Below are positions 20,120-31,080 of a DNA stretch of 64,000 bases, piece after piece (the stretch's first letter is position 1; every line of letters starts with the position of its first letter). Below the pieces are notes generated by a model. It did not search any database and had not been told where the DNA came from. It saw nothing but the letters and a program-made list of their open reading frames with translations. The DNA is from Rhabditoides inermis (taxonomy: Eukaryota > Nematoda > Chromadorea > Rhabditida > Rhabditidae), in the NCBI GenBank assembly GCA_963966185.1, contig CAWZYM010000213.1, positions 87,001 through 151,000 of the forward strand. The letters are read 5' to 3'. The position numbers and the translations under genes were made by a program.

Positions 20120-21080
20120 TCATATCCTTCCCCCCGCAAAGTGGTTACTGAGTGCGATTTGGATGTTCGCTTGAATCTCTCCCTTTCCCTTCTTTCCCCG
20201 CGGCTTGAGTGTAGGAGAGGAGGACCACCTAAATAGGTCAATGGAAGTGTGAGAGGTGTGAGAGATAGCTGACTCACTTGTGGTTCTTGCACTGCGTGCA
20301 CTGAAATATGACAGCGAAAGCGGAGCCCGTGTCCACGATCTTGTATCCAGTGACGTCACCTTTGTGACATCCCGGGCACACAGATACCATGGGAAGGAGC
20401 AGCTTCATCTGCCCAATGTGGATACTGTAGTTCTCGTGCTTGTTCTTGTACTCCACATTGCACTCCATTTCCATCTCTTGCTCGTTCTCTGACTCTTGTT
20501 CACTTCCTCCTGTCCAATCGGAATCGTAGTCATGAATAGAGTGATGGGAAGGAAAGTCTCTCTCTATGTCCTTCTGTATCATAGCAGCTTCGCACGCATC
20601 TAGAACTCCAACCACAGACGTACTGAGATCGGCGCGATTCTGGAAAGGCATTGTTTTGTATCCACTGTTGGTCAAAGAACTACCTTGAGATCGATGTTTA
20701 CCACGTTGATGGGATTGTCCCAGTCCTCCTAATCTTTTTGCAGGGGCAGAGTGTCCTTCTTCTTGCTCGGTACAGCCGGGAAGTCCCCGGCTGCAAAGTA
20801 ATTGACGCGCGCCATGTATTCTTTCGAGTCCACGCGGAGCTGATGAGATGTTATTCAATCAATCAAATTCTGTCTCACCGGAATTGCACCTTTCTTCCTT
20901 CTCCCATTTGTAATATAATCCTTCGAGAATTGACGAGCACACAATAGCATTGACATCGACTTGAAGTTCAGTGCCTCTTTCAGACCCAGCCTTCACCCAG
21001 TTGTCGGCCTGCTGCTCGTTTCGAGGAGGGCGATAGAGGACGGAGTCGCCTGCACCACACACATGGCAGGTTCGTACCAT
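20120..21080 (-). pseudogene. THAP-like and zinc-ribbon protein gene, probably degenerate
   Basis: Likely exons are 21080-20879, 20839-20684, 20639-20278 and 20228-20120 (TGA). Exon 1 starts M-V-R-T-C-H-V-C-G and has W-V-K-A-G and a late V-C-S, like a THAP DNA-binding domain lacking its last His. Exon 3 carries acidic sequence and a zinc ribbon (C-P-G-C, then C-T-Q-C); exon 4 follows with K-W-S-S-S-P and L-S-N-H-F-A-G-G. Exons 2-3-4 join in phase (short introns with TTTCCAG and TATTTAG acceptors). Exon 2, however, has an in-frame TAG, and exon 1 joins it out of phase. The gene ends close to the truncated gag. Function is unknown; such proteins often derive from transposons. Confidence 0.45.
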
Positions 21081-21276
21081 CTATGTTTTGTTAGTTTCAA
21101 AAATGGAGGGGTACAGGATGAGGTATCGTTGATGAATATGACATCTACCACAGTGCAAGTGTGCTTGGTGCAAATATGTTTCGTCCCGAACATCTATTAC
21201 GCAATTTGAATAGTTTATATTCAACATAGACATTATCAATCAAGCAATCAAGATGGTACGGGTTTCAAAAGTTTTT

Positions 21277-23270
21277 TCACTGTTTGAATCCTTGATACTT
21301 GTTGTTCTTGGCGGGGAATGTATCGACAATCTTGCCGCGCGCGCATGCGGGGAGGGGAACGCGGTGTCCATTGCCAAGAAATCCGTGGACGAGAGATGTG
21401 AAATTCACATATGCGTAGTGCCGGAAGTTCCTAGGAAAGTTTTCATGATGAACAGTAGGGTGAGGTACAGTATATGTGTAGAAAAACCAATAATCCACTT
21501 GTTTTTCATGTTCAACTCGCTGGTGCTGACCGCGACGCCGCGCGACTTTGCCGTTTGCAACGCCGTTATGGCGGACACGCGAATATACTGTAAATATTTT
21601 TATTAGGATGTTTGTTTTTTTGTGTATATGTGAAATGTACGTATGAATGTGTGTATCTCTTTTTGTGTAATTGTTCCGAGCCATGTACAACCTCGGTAAA
21701 GTCCGCGTTACTAAAATTTTAGCGTTTCGTTACTAAAAAATAGCTACAATTTTAGTAAAGAAATTTCACACTTTTTACTAAAATTTTAGTTTTTCCTTAC
21801 TAAAATTTTAGTGTTTCATTACTAAAATTTTAGCGTTTGCTGACTAAAATTTTAGTACTTTTCTAAATGAAATTGGGCTCCGTAACGGGTGCAATTGTCG
21901 ATTAAACAATTATTTCTTGCAGATAGTTATACTAATGTAGGGCCGGGTTGGCCAAGTGGATAGCGTCACAGCTTGCTAAGTGAACGGTCGCTGGTTCGAT
22001 TCCCCTCGCGGGCAATTGTTCTACCGAATTCCACTACCTCCCGGTGGGGCGCGTGAACCCACTCTCACCCTCTGAGAGCCCTACCATCGGCGGCGGCAGT
22101 CTTTCAAGATCTTCTACCACGCCTCGCATCCGGAACTGGTCACTTCGCGATGTTCACGCCCATCTACCATGAACAGTCAGGACTCGCGCCGCACTGTTCC
22201 AGCCAAGGAGCTCCAATACCCCACTGTAGGATTATGTGTGCTTCCAGATAACCCATCATGCTACCATTGTACATGTCGGAATCAGGCTGATAAACAAACA
22301 AAAACAGTTATACTAATGTCACGTATGTTCAAATTCAAACACAAACACATTTGCTTGGTATGATATTTATTACTTGGCATAATGAAATAGAGGAACAGGA
22401 GTTGTTTATGTTCACAGTCTTTAAGCTTGTCTTGATTCTTGATGAAGGATTCTTGTGCTGCACAGAGTGTGTTTCGTGTTGCCGACGTCGACTCGCTCTC
22501 TCGCCTCACATCTTTGTCTTCTTCACTCTCATATTGCTCACGACGCGTAGACACACTGAAAACATAGTTACACAGTGAAACTGAATACGAATATGAACTA
22601 CATGTGGTGAGAATGACAAAGACAAAATAAGATAAAACATTTCACACAAACAATGAAAGGTATCCTACCTTTCATCTCGAATCCAGTTGGTTGCCGCACG
22701 TAGAACTCGACGACGCACAGCATTTCATCACAGTAGACATCGCCTGAATGTTTTTAAGTTTACGGACAATGTTTATTTACGAAATAAAAAAACAACAACA
22801 TGAAACATAAAAAAGAGATAAAACAAACAGCTGACATTAGTTATCAGCATGTAAAAACATGAATCGTAAGGTAAATTTGAATGTTTTCGTGCCGGAACCA
22901 TGAATACCATTTGAATTTCGGTACTAAAATTTTACTAAAATTTCACTAAACTGGTGTGCTTCGATTTTAGTAAAGAAGATCACGACTTTTAGTAAAATTG
23001 TAGAATTTCTGTAGTAAAAAAAACACAAACTGCGCTTTTTACTAAATTTGTACTGAAATTTTAGTACAATCAGATTTGCTAGACATGTTTATCTCATAGT
23101 ACTAAATTGTACCTGCTTGTCGAGGCATATCTGCTGGAAGATTTTGGTTTGAGTGACACAGTCGAGGTCACCGGTTGCATCCTGCAGAGACACAGAATAC
23201 CTGGTAGGGACATTCTCCTTGCAGCAGTAGGTAGCCGCGGGTGTCATCTCCGGAAGGAGGGAACACCAGT
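21277..23270 (-). CDS. P2X7 C-terminal-domain-like protein, last three exons
   Basis: Three exons fit: up to about 23270 ending at 23113, then 21587-21499, then 21430-21277 (TGA). Donors are CAG|GTACAA and CAA|GTGGAT; acceptors are TTTACAG|TAT and TTTCCTAG|GAA; phases 0 and 2 match. In order, the protein shows Y-C-C-K-E, D-C-V-T-x(4)-F-x(3)-C-L-D, then F-R-H-Y-A-Y, V-H-G-F-L-G-N-G-H-R, L-P-A-C, D-T-F-P and Y-Q-G-F-K. This is the pattern of the zinc-binding cytosolic (ballast) domain of P2X7, which also occurs alone in many invertebrate proteins. No channel part is visible. The 1.5-kb intron holds repeats. The 5' part ends near the satellite edge at 23312. Confidence 0.6.
21709..21860. repeat. 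Array of the palindromic 14-mer ACTAAAATTTTAGT, cluster 1
   Basis: About seven full or partial copies of ACTAAAATTTTAGT, spaced about 20-30 bp apart, lie inside the large intron of the P2X7-like gene. Confidence 0.8.
21944..22018 (+). pseudogene. tRNA-like relic or SINE head
   Basis: An A-box-like TTGGCCAAGTGGATAGCG and an exact B-box GGTTCGATTCC are present, but acceptor, anticodon and T stems contain several mismatches. A GC-rich stretch follows to about 22160. It lies in the intron of the P2X7-like gene. Confidence 0.5.
22669..22743 (-). other. Possible isolated exon inside the large intron
   Basis: A 75-bp stretch with acceptor ACATTCAG|GC and donor AAAG|GTAGGA has an open frame with D-V-Y-C-D-E-M-L-C-V-V-E-F-Y-V. 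It does not fit the phase of the flanking P2X7-like exons, so it may be a remnant of inserted DNA or chance. Another acceptor-like TTTTCAG precedes an open, charged stretch at about 22555-22370. Confidence 0.25.
22921..23107. repeat. Array of ACTAAAATTTTAGT-like motifs, cluster 2
   Basis: Partial and diverged copies of the same motif (TTTTAGTAAA, TTTTACTAAA, AAATTTTAGTAC) recur up to the splice donor of the P2X7-like exon. Together with cluster 1 they bracket about 1.4 kb, as the ends of an inserted element might. Confidence 0.6.
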
Positions 23271-23311
23271 CCAAGAACACCAGTCCAAGCCGTTCAAGCG
23301 AGACATGGGCA

Positions 23312-23358
23312 CCTCTTATACTTCGGCCTCCAACCCGACAAGAAAGGGAAAATGAGAA
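23312..23358 (+). repeat. Satellite fragment at the true left edge of the array
   Basis: These 47 bp (CCTCTTATACTTCGGCCTCC onward to AATGAGAA) match the satellite monomer in the same orientation as the main array. They are separated from it only by LINE-2. The next monomer bases (GGATGAAGCGTGG) resume at 27460. Confidence 0.9.
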
Positions 23359-23572
23359 TTCAATTTTTCATTTATTTATCATTGCGTATTCAGAAAACAT
23401 ATGGGGACAAAAATATGTGGCTGTAATAAGTGGTGCAACGTATTTGTGATTAAGATAAAATCAAAGAATGGTAAAACAGATACAAATGCGTATGGGACAA
23501 TACAACAGACGTATATGTATATGAAATGAATGTACTCTGTTACATATACTGGGGAGCCCGTACCCGTATCGA

Positions 23573-25787
23573 TCAGGAAGCGCGGATGCGAGATGGTTCA
23601 ATCATGCATTTTCTAACCTCCTCTTTGAAAGAACCGGTGTCTCTGATAGCTATAATGTTAGATGGTAAGGAATTCCATATTCGAAACTTGCGGTGAATGA
23701 ATGTCTGTGTTCTAACGGACGGATCAAAAGAGGGTACGATTCGGTGGCAGTGAGAGTGTCTCGATGATGTGGATATGATATTATAAATGGCGGATGAGTC
23801 AAAGACGGTGCGACCGTGTACAATTTTATGTATGTAGGCAATATCATTGACAGCTCGTCGTGACTCGAGAGTCTCCAAGCCTAGCAGGCAGAGTCTGGCA
23901 GAGTGTCCTAGATGGAAAATGCCATTTCTATGGCAGATTCGTCTGGTGAAATACCGTTGAACGCCCTCGATAAGATTCACTGAGCGCACATCGGTGGGAT
24001 TCCAGAGCTCAGAACAGTACTCCAGCTTACAGCGATAATATGTCACAAATGCTTTGCAAAGAACGGCTAAGCTGCAAGTACGGTATGCTCTTAGGAAGTC
24101 ATTGATTCCCCAAAGTGTGCGATCGACAATGCGTTTAATGTAGTCATCGAAAGAAAGGCGAGTAGAGATATACACACCAAGATCTTTAACACACTCAGGG
24201 GTTTCTAGAGTCACTGTGCCAAGAGAATATGCATACAGCGGATTTCGCTTGCCCAAATGAAGAACCTGTGTTTTGCTAGCAGATATGGTGAGACCCCACT
24301 CAATCGACCACTCAGAAACACAGTCGACTGCTTGCTGAAACTTAGTGCGCGCGGTGAGATCGAGGGGACAGAACGCGTAGGACACTTTCAAATCGTCAGC
24401 ATACAATGCGCAGCGAACATAGTCCGGCAAACAGTCGACAATGTTGTTAATAAATACATTGAAAAGAAGAGGCCCGAGACAGCTCCCCTGAGGAACACCG
24501 CAATTCACAGTGCGTGGGGAAGATAGACACTGACTGACAAGTACACGCGTTGTTCTATCGCACAGAAAAGATTTGATCCACGCGAGTGCACTGCCGCGAA
24601 CACCAAGTGAGTGGAGCTTCTTGAACAACATGGAATGATTTATGCAAACAAACGCCTTTTTGTAATCTACATAAAGGCAGTCGACTACTTGCCCGTCGGT
24701 GAGATCACGCGACCACTGGGCATGACACTCAACGAGCTGTGCGCATGTGGATCGGCCCGCGCGGAAACCGAATTGGCGAGAGGTGAGAAGGCAGTGTTTT
24801 TCAAAGTGCTCTGTCATCTGCGCCGCGCAAATCCTCTCCAGCAGTTTGGAAAGTGTGGCAGTGAGAGCAATGGGACGGTAGTTGACTACCTCACTCTGGG
24901 ACCCACCCTTGTGGATGGGTCTCACATACCCTATCTTCCATATAGGAGGAACGACACACGCGGAAAGAGACTGCTGGAAGAGGAGAAAGATTGGAGTGAC
25001 TACAGAGTCTACAGTGTGCTTCAAGAAAATATGCGTTATCCCATCTGGTGACGTATTGATTTTTGGCGCGAGTGAGCGTATTGTTTTGGCAATGAGAATG
25101 TGGGTAATGTGAAATTGATTGATTGAATGGGAAGAATCAGTGAGTGGCGCACCAGACGGGATTGGTAGATTAGAATACACTGTGTCAAAATACTCTGAAA
25201 AAGCCTCTGCCTTCTCACTCTCATCATGAATGTACACGCCATCAGCAGAGCTTATTGGGCCGATTCCATCTGCGGGGTTCAGCCTAGATCGAACGTGTTG
25301 AAAGAATTTTCTCTGTCCCTTAGAGAGCAGACTCGACTCAAGCTTGGTGTTCCATGCGTACAGCGCGCGTCTCAGATCTTTCTGTGATCGTTTAGTGTCG
25401 CGGGAATAGGGTCGCCTGGCGGCAAGGCGCGTCGCTTTCGCACTCAGACGCTGGATATATGCTGGAGCTTTCTGGCTGTTACTTCGCTGCGGTTTCAGTG
25501 GAATAAAGTCCAATTGACAGGATGCGACACAATCTTGGAACAAACTGCAACACTCAGCGAGTGTCCGTCCGGCGAATGTGAGAGTCCAGTCAATGGAGGT
25601 AATGCGCGAGTTGATGGCGGGCCAGTCCGCCTTGGCATAATCAAAGCGAGGTGAGAGGGTAGAGCGCTGCGTTTGGCGAATAGAGAGAGAGGCAATAACT
25701 GGGAGGTGATCACACAACGCAACACGTGAGCCAATGGAAATGTGTGAGAAGAGATCAACCTTGTCAGTCAGTATCAGATCGAGAATG
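23573..25787 (-). pseudogene. LINE-2 ORF2, end of endonuclease and reverse transcriptase
   Basis: The frame is open from the hAT insertion point to 23573, over 730 codons. It starts with the last endonuclease strands (L-D-L-I-L-T-D, then C-D-H-L-P-V), followed by RT with N-Y-R-P-I-A-L, Y-V-D-Y-K-K-A-F, G-V-P-Q-G-S and catalytic Y-A-D-D. The usual Asp after K-A-F is replaced by Val, a mild oddity; the catalytic Asp of Y-V-D is kept. No RNase H follows. It is distinct from LINE-1 in sequence. The RT region itself has no stop. Confidence 0.88.
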
Positions 25788-26811
25788 TAGGGGCCCCAAC
25801 CGCCGCCTCAAAACTCGCGCGCGCGCATTTCGGTTATACGAGCCGCGCGCGCTTGAAACTTAACATAAGTTTATGAAACTTTCCTAAAAATACTTTTTCG
25901 TTATTAGACATCGATTAAAAAAAAGATCTTGAAGTTTGGTTGCAAAAAGTTTAAAACGTCTATATCATTTTTAGGAAGATAGCTACAGAAATAGGGTTTG
26001 TTGGACGCGATTGATTGACTGCCAAGGATTCCAAAAATATACAAAGTTAGACGATTATCATTTTAGGAATACTCGATATCGTGAAAAAACTACTAAATTG
26101 GCTTATAGCTCTCAAAATTCCTTCCGCTGTCGGGGCTCTCTCGTCTCTCGCCGTTGTTCTCTCTCCTCTCGCCGCGTTTCTGGCGGGAAACGCGCGGGAA
26201 AACGCGGCTGGCAGCCGGCTGGGAGGGGGGAATGTGTGAGTGCGAAGGTGAAAGCATATGAAATGTGCCGATTACGGACATAGTTCTGAACTGGAGATCA
26301 GTAAGTATCAACAGATTCATTGATAAGTATGTAACGTGAAGTCAAGAACACGTTCGAAGTCGTATGAACCAATTCGAACATGATCGAACGCGATAGAACG
26401 GTCCAGTTGTTATAGTGCGCATCGATAAGAATAAGCTGCAAAGTGTGTATGTATTCATAAAACCATATTAGAACCTCGATCACACGTGTTGAGGCACGTT
26501 CAATTCAACTCCCCGCAGCTTGAGTGAAAAGTAGGTCACTCGCTGCTGCCACTGCTCGCCCTCTCACTGTCTGACAATAACAACCTCTCGCGCCTGCGCT
26601 CTGACCCATCACTCGCCTCTCGCTCCCGCCAAGCCAAGAATTGGCGAGCAATTTGGTCAGGCGAGGATACACACCTTCTGTGTTACTATGGATCTCAGAC
26701 ACATCGGATCGGAATGAAATTTTGGATTATGAAATGATTCGCCAATACACACCGATTGATGTCAAATTCAACCCAAAAAGTCGTTGTCTATTTTTCCGGT
26801 TGGGGCCCCTA
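25788..26811 (+). mobile_element. Non-autonomous hAT element (1,024 bp)
   Basis: Terminal inverted repeats TAGGGGCCCCAACCG (25788-25802) and its complement (26797-26811) are flanked by the 8-bp duplication CGAGAATG (25780-25787 and 26812-26819). The TIR type and 8-bp duplication are hallmarks of hAT transposons. Leaving out the element and one duplication makes the LINE-2 endonuclease frame continuous, which confirms the ends. The interior has GC-rich and AT-rich stretches and no transposase, so it would depend on a partner. Confidence 0.88.
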
Positions 26812-26819
26812 CGAGAATG

Positions 26820-27451
26820 TGGGGAGTTTGCCCGGGCCGGTGGACCATAGTGGGTTTATGGACCAGTTAAGATAGCGAAAACGTGGCGGTAAAGTTGATA
26901 AATGAGCGGTCGAGAGAGTGGATCGCTGTGAGTGAGCGCCAGTCAATATGCGGGAAGTTGAAATCACCGGCTAGAATATGCGCGCGCGAGTCGGGGCGAA
27001 AAAGAGAGCGGAGTGATGCAATCATTCGCTCACCGGCGGCCCTCACTGCGCGAGTGGCACCGGGTGTGCGGTAGACAGCTATAACGCGGAGAGGTTGCTG
27101 AAGCTGGAGACTGGCAGAGGGTAGAATATCAAGGCATACAATCTCACACAGAAATATGCACGCACTCGACTAGGACACACGAGAGACCAGAGGACACCAA
27201 GACTAGTACTTCACCTGCATGAGACAAACGATCGCACCTATACACACTAAACTGGCCACCGAATCGCATAAAATCAGAACTATCGTGCACATCCAACCAC
27301 GACTCAGTCACGATACACACATGAGGCGAGTGAGAGGATATAAAGTGCGCGATGTCATAATACTTGTTCCGAACAGAGCGAGAATTCAAAACCACAAGTT
27401 TCAAAGAGGAAAGTGAGTGATTAGTATCAGAGAGCACCGGATCAGTCAAAG
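26820..27451 (-). pseudogene. LINE-2 ORF2, endonuclease N-terminal part
   Basis: The EEP endonuclease starts with L-V-V-L-N-S-R-S-V-R-N-K-Y, continues with T-E-S-W-L-D-V and, in another frame, with V-I-A-V-Y-R-T-P and G-D-F-N-F-P-H-I-D-W. A frame change lies near 27165, and an in-frame TAA follows F-S-L-S just before the hAT site. The 5' truncation at 27451 falls near the start of this domain. Confidence 0.8.
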
Positions 27452-28128
27452 AATGAGAAGGATGAAGCGTGGTGAGAACCGAAGTCAGAACCAAATTATT
27501 TTTAAATAATTTTTTTTATACTTCGGATTCTTTATACTTTTTCTCTTATACTTCGGCCTGCAACTCGACAAGAAAGGGGAAACGAGAAGAATGAGGCGTG
27601 GTGTGAACCGAAGTCAGAATCATATTATTTTAAAATAACTTATTTATACTTCGGCTTCTTTATATCTTTCCTCTTATACTTCGGCGTCCAACCCGACGAG
27701 AAAGGGGAAATGAGAAGAATGAGGCGTGGTGGGAACCGAAGTCAGAACCATATTATTTTAAAATAACTTATTTATACTTCGGCTTCTTTATATCTTTCAT
27801 CTTATACTTCGGCGTCCAACCCGACGAGAAAGGGGAATTGAGAAGAATGAGGCGTGGTGGGAACCGAAGTCAGAACCAAATTATTTTGAAATAATTTGTC
27901 TTCGGCTTCATTATACATTCCCTCTTATACTTCGGCCTGCAACCCGACAAGAAAGGGGAAACGAGAAGAATGAGGCGTGGCGGGAACCGAAGTCAGAACC
28001 AAATTATTTTTAAATAAATTATTTTTACTTCGGCTTTTTTATACCTTCCCTCTAATACTTGGCCTCCAACCCGACAATATACTTCGGCCTGCAACCCGAC
28101 AAAAAAGGGAAAATGAGAAGGATGAAGC

Positions 28129-31080
28129 GTGGTGAGAACCGAAGTCAGAACCAAATTATTTAAAAATAATTTATTTATACTTCGGCCTCCAACCCGACAA
28201 GTAAGGGGGAACGAGAAGAATGAGGCGTGGTGGGAACCGAAGTCAGAACCAATTTATTTTAAAATAACTTATTTATACTTCGGCTTTTTTGAATCTTCTC
28301 TCTTATACTTCGGCGTCCAACCCGACGAGAAAGGGGAAATGAGAAGAATGAGGCGTGGTGGGAACCGAAGTCAGAACCAAATTATTTTAAAATAATTTAT
28401 TTATACTTCGGCTTCTTTATACCTTCCCTCTTATACTTCGGCCTGCAACCCGACAAGAAAGGGGAAACGAGAAAAATGAGGCGTGGCGGGAACCGAAGTC
28501 AGAACCAAATTACTTTAAAATAATGTATTTATACTTCGGCTTCTTCATACTTTCCCTCTAATACTTGGCCTCCAACCCGACAATATACTTCGGCCTCCAA
28601 CCCGACGAGAAAGGGGAATTGAGAAGAATGAGGCGTGGTGGGAACCGAAATCAGAACCAAATTATTTTGAAATAATTTATTTAAACTTCGGCTTCTTTAT
28701 ACATTCCCTCTTATACTTCGGCCTGCAACCCGACAAGAAAGGGGAAACGAGAAGAATGAGGCGTGGCGGGAACCGAAGTCAGAACCAAATTATTTTAAAA
28801 TAATTTATTTTTAATTCGGCTTTTTTATACCTTCCCTCTTATACTTCGGCCTGCAACCCGACAAGAAAGGGAAAATGAGAAGGATGAAGCGTGGTGAGAA
28901 CCGAAGTCAGAACCAAATTATTTAAAAATAATTTATTTATACTTCGGCCTCCAACCCGACAAGTAAGGGGGAACGAGAAGAATGAGGCGTGGTGGGAACC
29001 GAAGTCAGAACCAATTTATTTTAAAATAACTTATTTATACTTCGGCTTCTTTAAATCTTCTCTCTTATACTTCGGCGTCCAACCCGACGAGAAAGGGGAA
29101 ATGAGAAGAATGAGGCGTGGTGGGAACCGAAGTCAGAACCAAATTATTTCAAAATAATTTATTTATACTTCGGCTTCTTTATACCTTCCCTCTTATACTT
29201 CGGCCTGCAACCCGACAAGAAAGGGGAAACGAGAAAAATGAGGCGTGGCGGGAACCGAAGTCAGAACCAAATTACTTTAAAATAATGTATTTATACTTCG
29301 GCTTCTTCATACTTTCCCTCTAATACTTGGCCTCCAACCCGACAATATACTTCGGCCTCCAACCCGACGAGAAAGGGGAATTGAGAAGAATGAGGCGTGG
29401 TGGGAACCGAAATCAGAACCAAATTATTTTGAAATAATTTATTTAAACTTCGGCTTCTTTATACATTCCCTCTTATACTTCGGCCTGCAACCCGACAAGA
29501 AAGGGGAAACGAGAAGAATGAGGCGTGGCGGGAACCGAAGTCAGAACCAAATTATTTTAAAATAATTTATTTTTAATTCGGCTTTTTTATACCTTCCCTC
29601 TTATACTTCGGCCTGCAACCCGACAAGAAAGGGAAAATGAGAAGGATGAAGCGTGGTGAGAACCGAAGTCAGAACCAAATTATTTAAAAATAATTTATTT
29701 ATACTTCGGCCTCCAACCCGACAAGTAAGGGGGAACGAGAAGAATGAGGCGTGGTGGGAACCGAAGTCAGAACCAATTTATTTTAAAATAACTTATTTAT
29801 ACTTCGGCTTCTTTAAATCTTCTCTCTTATACTTCGGCGTCCAACCCGACGAGAAAGGGGAAATGAGAAGAATGAGGCGTGGTGGGAACCGAAGTCAGAA
29901 CCAAATTATTTTAAAATAATTTATTTATACTTCGGCTTCTTTATACCTTCCCTCTTATACTTCGGCCTGCAACCCGACAAGAAAGGGGAAACGAGAAAAA
30001 TGAGGCGTGGCGGGAACCGAAGTCAGAACCAAATTACTTTAAAATAATGTATTTATACTTCGGCTTCTTCATACTTTCCCTCTAATACTTGGCCTCCAAC
30101 CCGACAATATACTTCGGCCTCCAACCCGACGGGAAAGGGGAATTGAGAAGAATGAGGCGTGGTAGGAACCGAAATCAGAACCAAATTATTTTGAAATAAT
30201 TTATTTAAACTTCGGCTTCTTTATACATTCCCTCTTATACTTCGGCCTGCAACCCGACAAGAAAGGGGAAACGAGAAGAATGAGGCGTGGCGGGAACCGA
30301 AGTCAGAACCAAATTATTTTAAAATAATTTATTTTTAATTCGGTTTTTTTATACCTTCCCTCTTATACTTCGGCCTGCAACCCGACAAGAAAGGGAAAAT
30401 GAGAAGGATGAAGCGTGGTGAGAACCGAAGTCAGAACCAAATTATTTAAAAATAATTTATTTATACTTCGGCCTCCAACCCGACAAGTAAGGGGGAACGA
30501 GAAGAATGAGGCGTGGTGGGAACCGAAGTCAGAACCAATTTATTTTAAAATAACTTATTTATACTTCGGCTTCTTTAAATCTTCTCTCTTATACTTCGGC
30601 GTCCAACCCGACGAGAAAGGGGAAATGAGAAGAATGATGCGTGGTGGGAACCGAAGTCAGAACCAAATTATTTTAAAATAATTTATTTATACTTCGGCTT
30701 CTTTATACCTTCCCTCTTATACTTCGGCCTGCAACCCGACAAGAAAGGGGAAACGAGAAAAATGAGGCGTGGCGGAAACCGAAGTCAGAACCAAAGTACT
30801 TTAAAATAATGTATTTATACTTCGGCTTCTTCATACTTTCCCTCTAATACTTGGCCTCCAACCCGACAATATACTTCGGCCTCCAACCCGACGAGAAAGG
30901 GGAATTGAGAAGAATGAGGCGTGGTGGGAACCGAAATCAGAACCAAATTATTTTGAAATAATTTAATTAAACTTCGGCTTTTTTATACATTCCCTCTTAT
31001 ACTTCGGCCTGCAACCCGACAAGAAAGGGGAAACGAGAAGAATGAGGCGTGGCGGGAACCGAAGTCAGAACCGAATTATT
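28129..31080 (+). repeat. 762-bp higher-order repeat, about four copies
   Basis: The same six-monomer cassette starts at 28129, 28891, 29653 and 30415, exactly 762 bp (6 x 127) apart. Copies differ by only a few bases. The fourth begins to diverge near 31080. Confidence 0.9.

Larger units (their letters stand above)
23359..27451 (-). mobile_element. LINE-2: 5'-truncated non-LTR retrotransposon inserted in the satellite
   Basis: AATGAGAA occurs at 23351-23358 and again at 27452-27459, and the satellite monomer is continuous when the element and one copy are ignored. This is an 8-bp target duplication. The 3' end has AATAAA and a short A-rich tail. The element has a complete RT region and most of an endonuclease but no ORF1, so it is 5' truncated. 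A hAT element is nested in it. A stop codon and a frame change in the endonuclease part show that this copy is dead. Confidence 0.88.

Noticed and set aside
23573..25717. An independent host gene for the 714-codon RT frame
   Set aside because: Upstream sequence on both sides of the hAT insertion supplies the matching endonuclease, and the target duplication shows it is part of a retrotransposon.
25787..26812. A 6-bp target duplication with 16-bp TIRs starting GTAGGGG
   Set aside because: An 8-bp duplication CGAGAATG with TIRs starting TAGGGG fits equally exactly and agrees with the hAT family.
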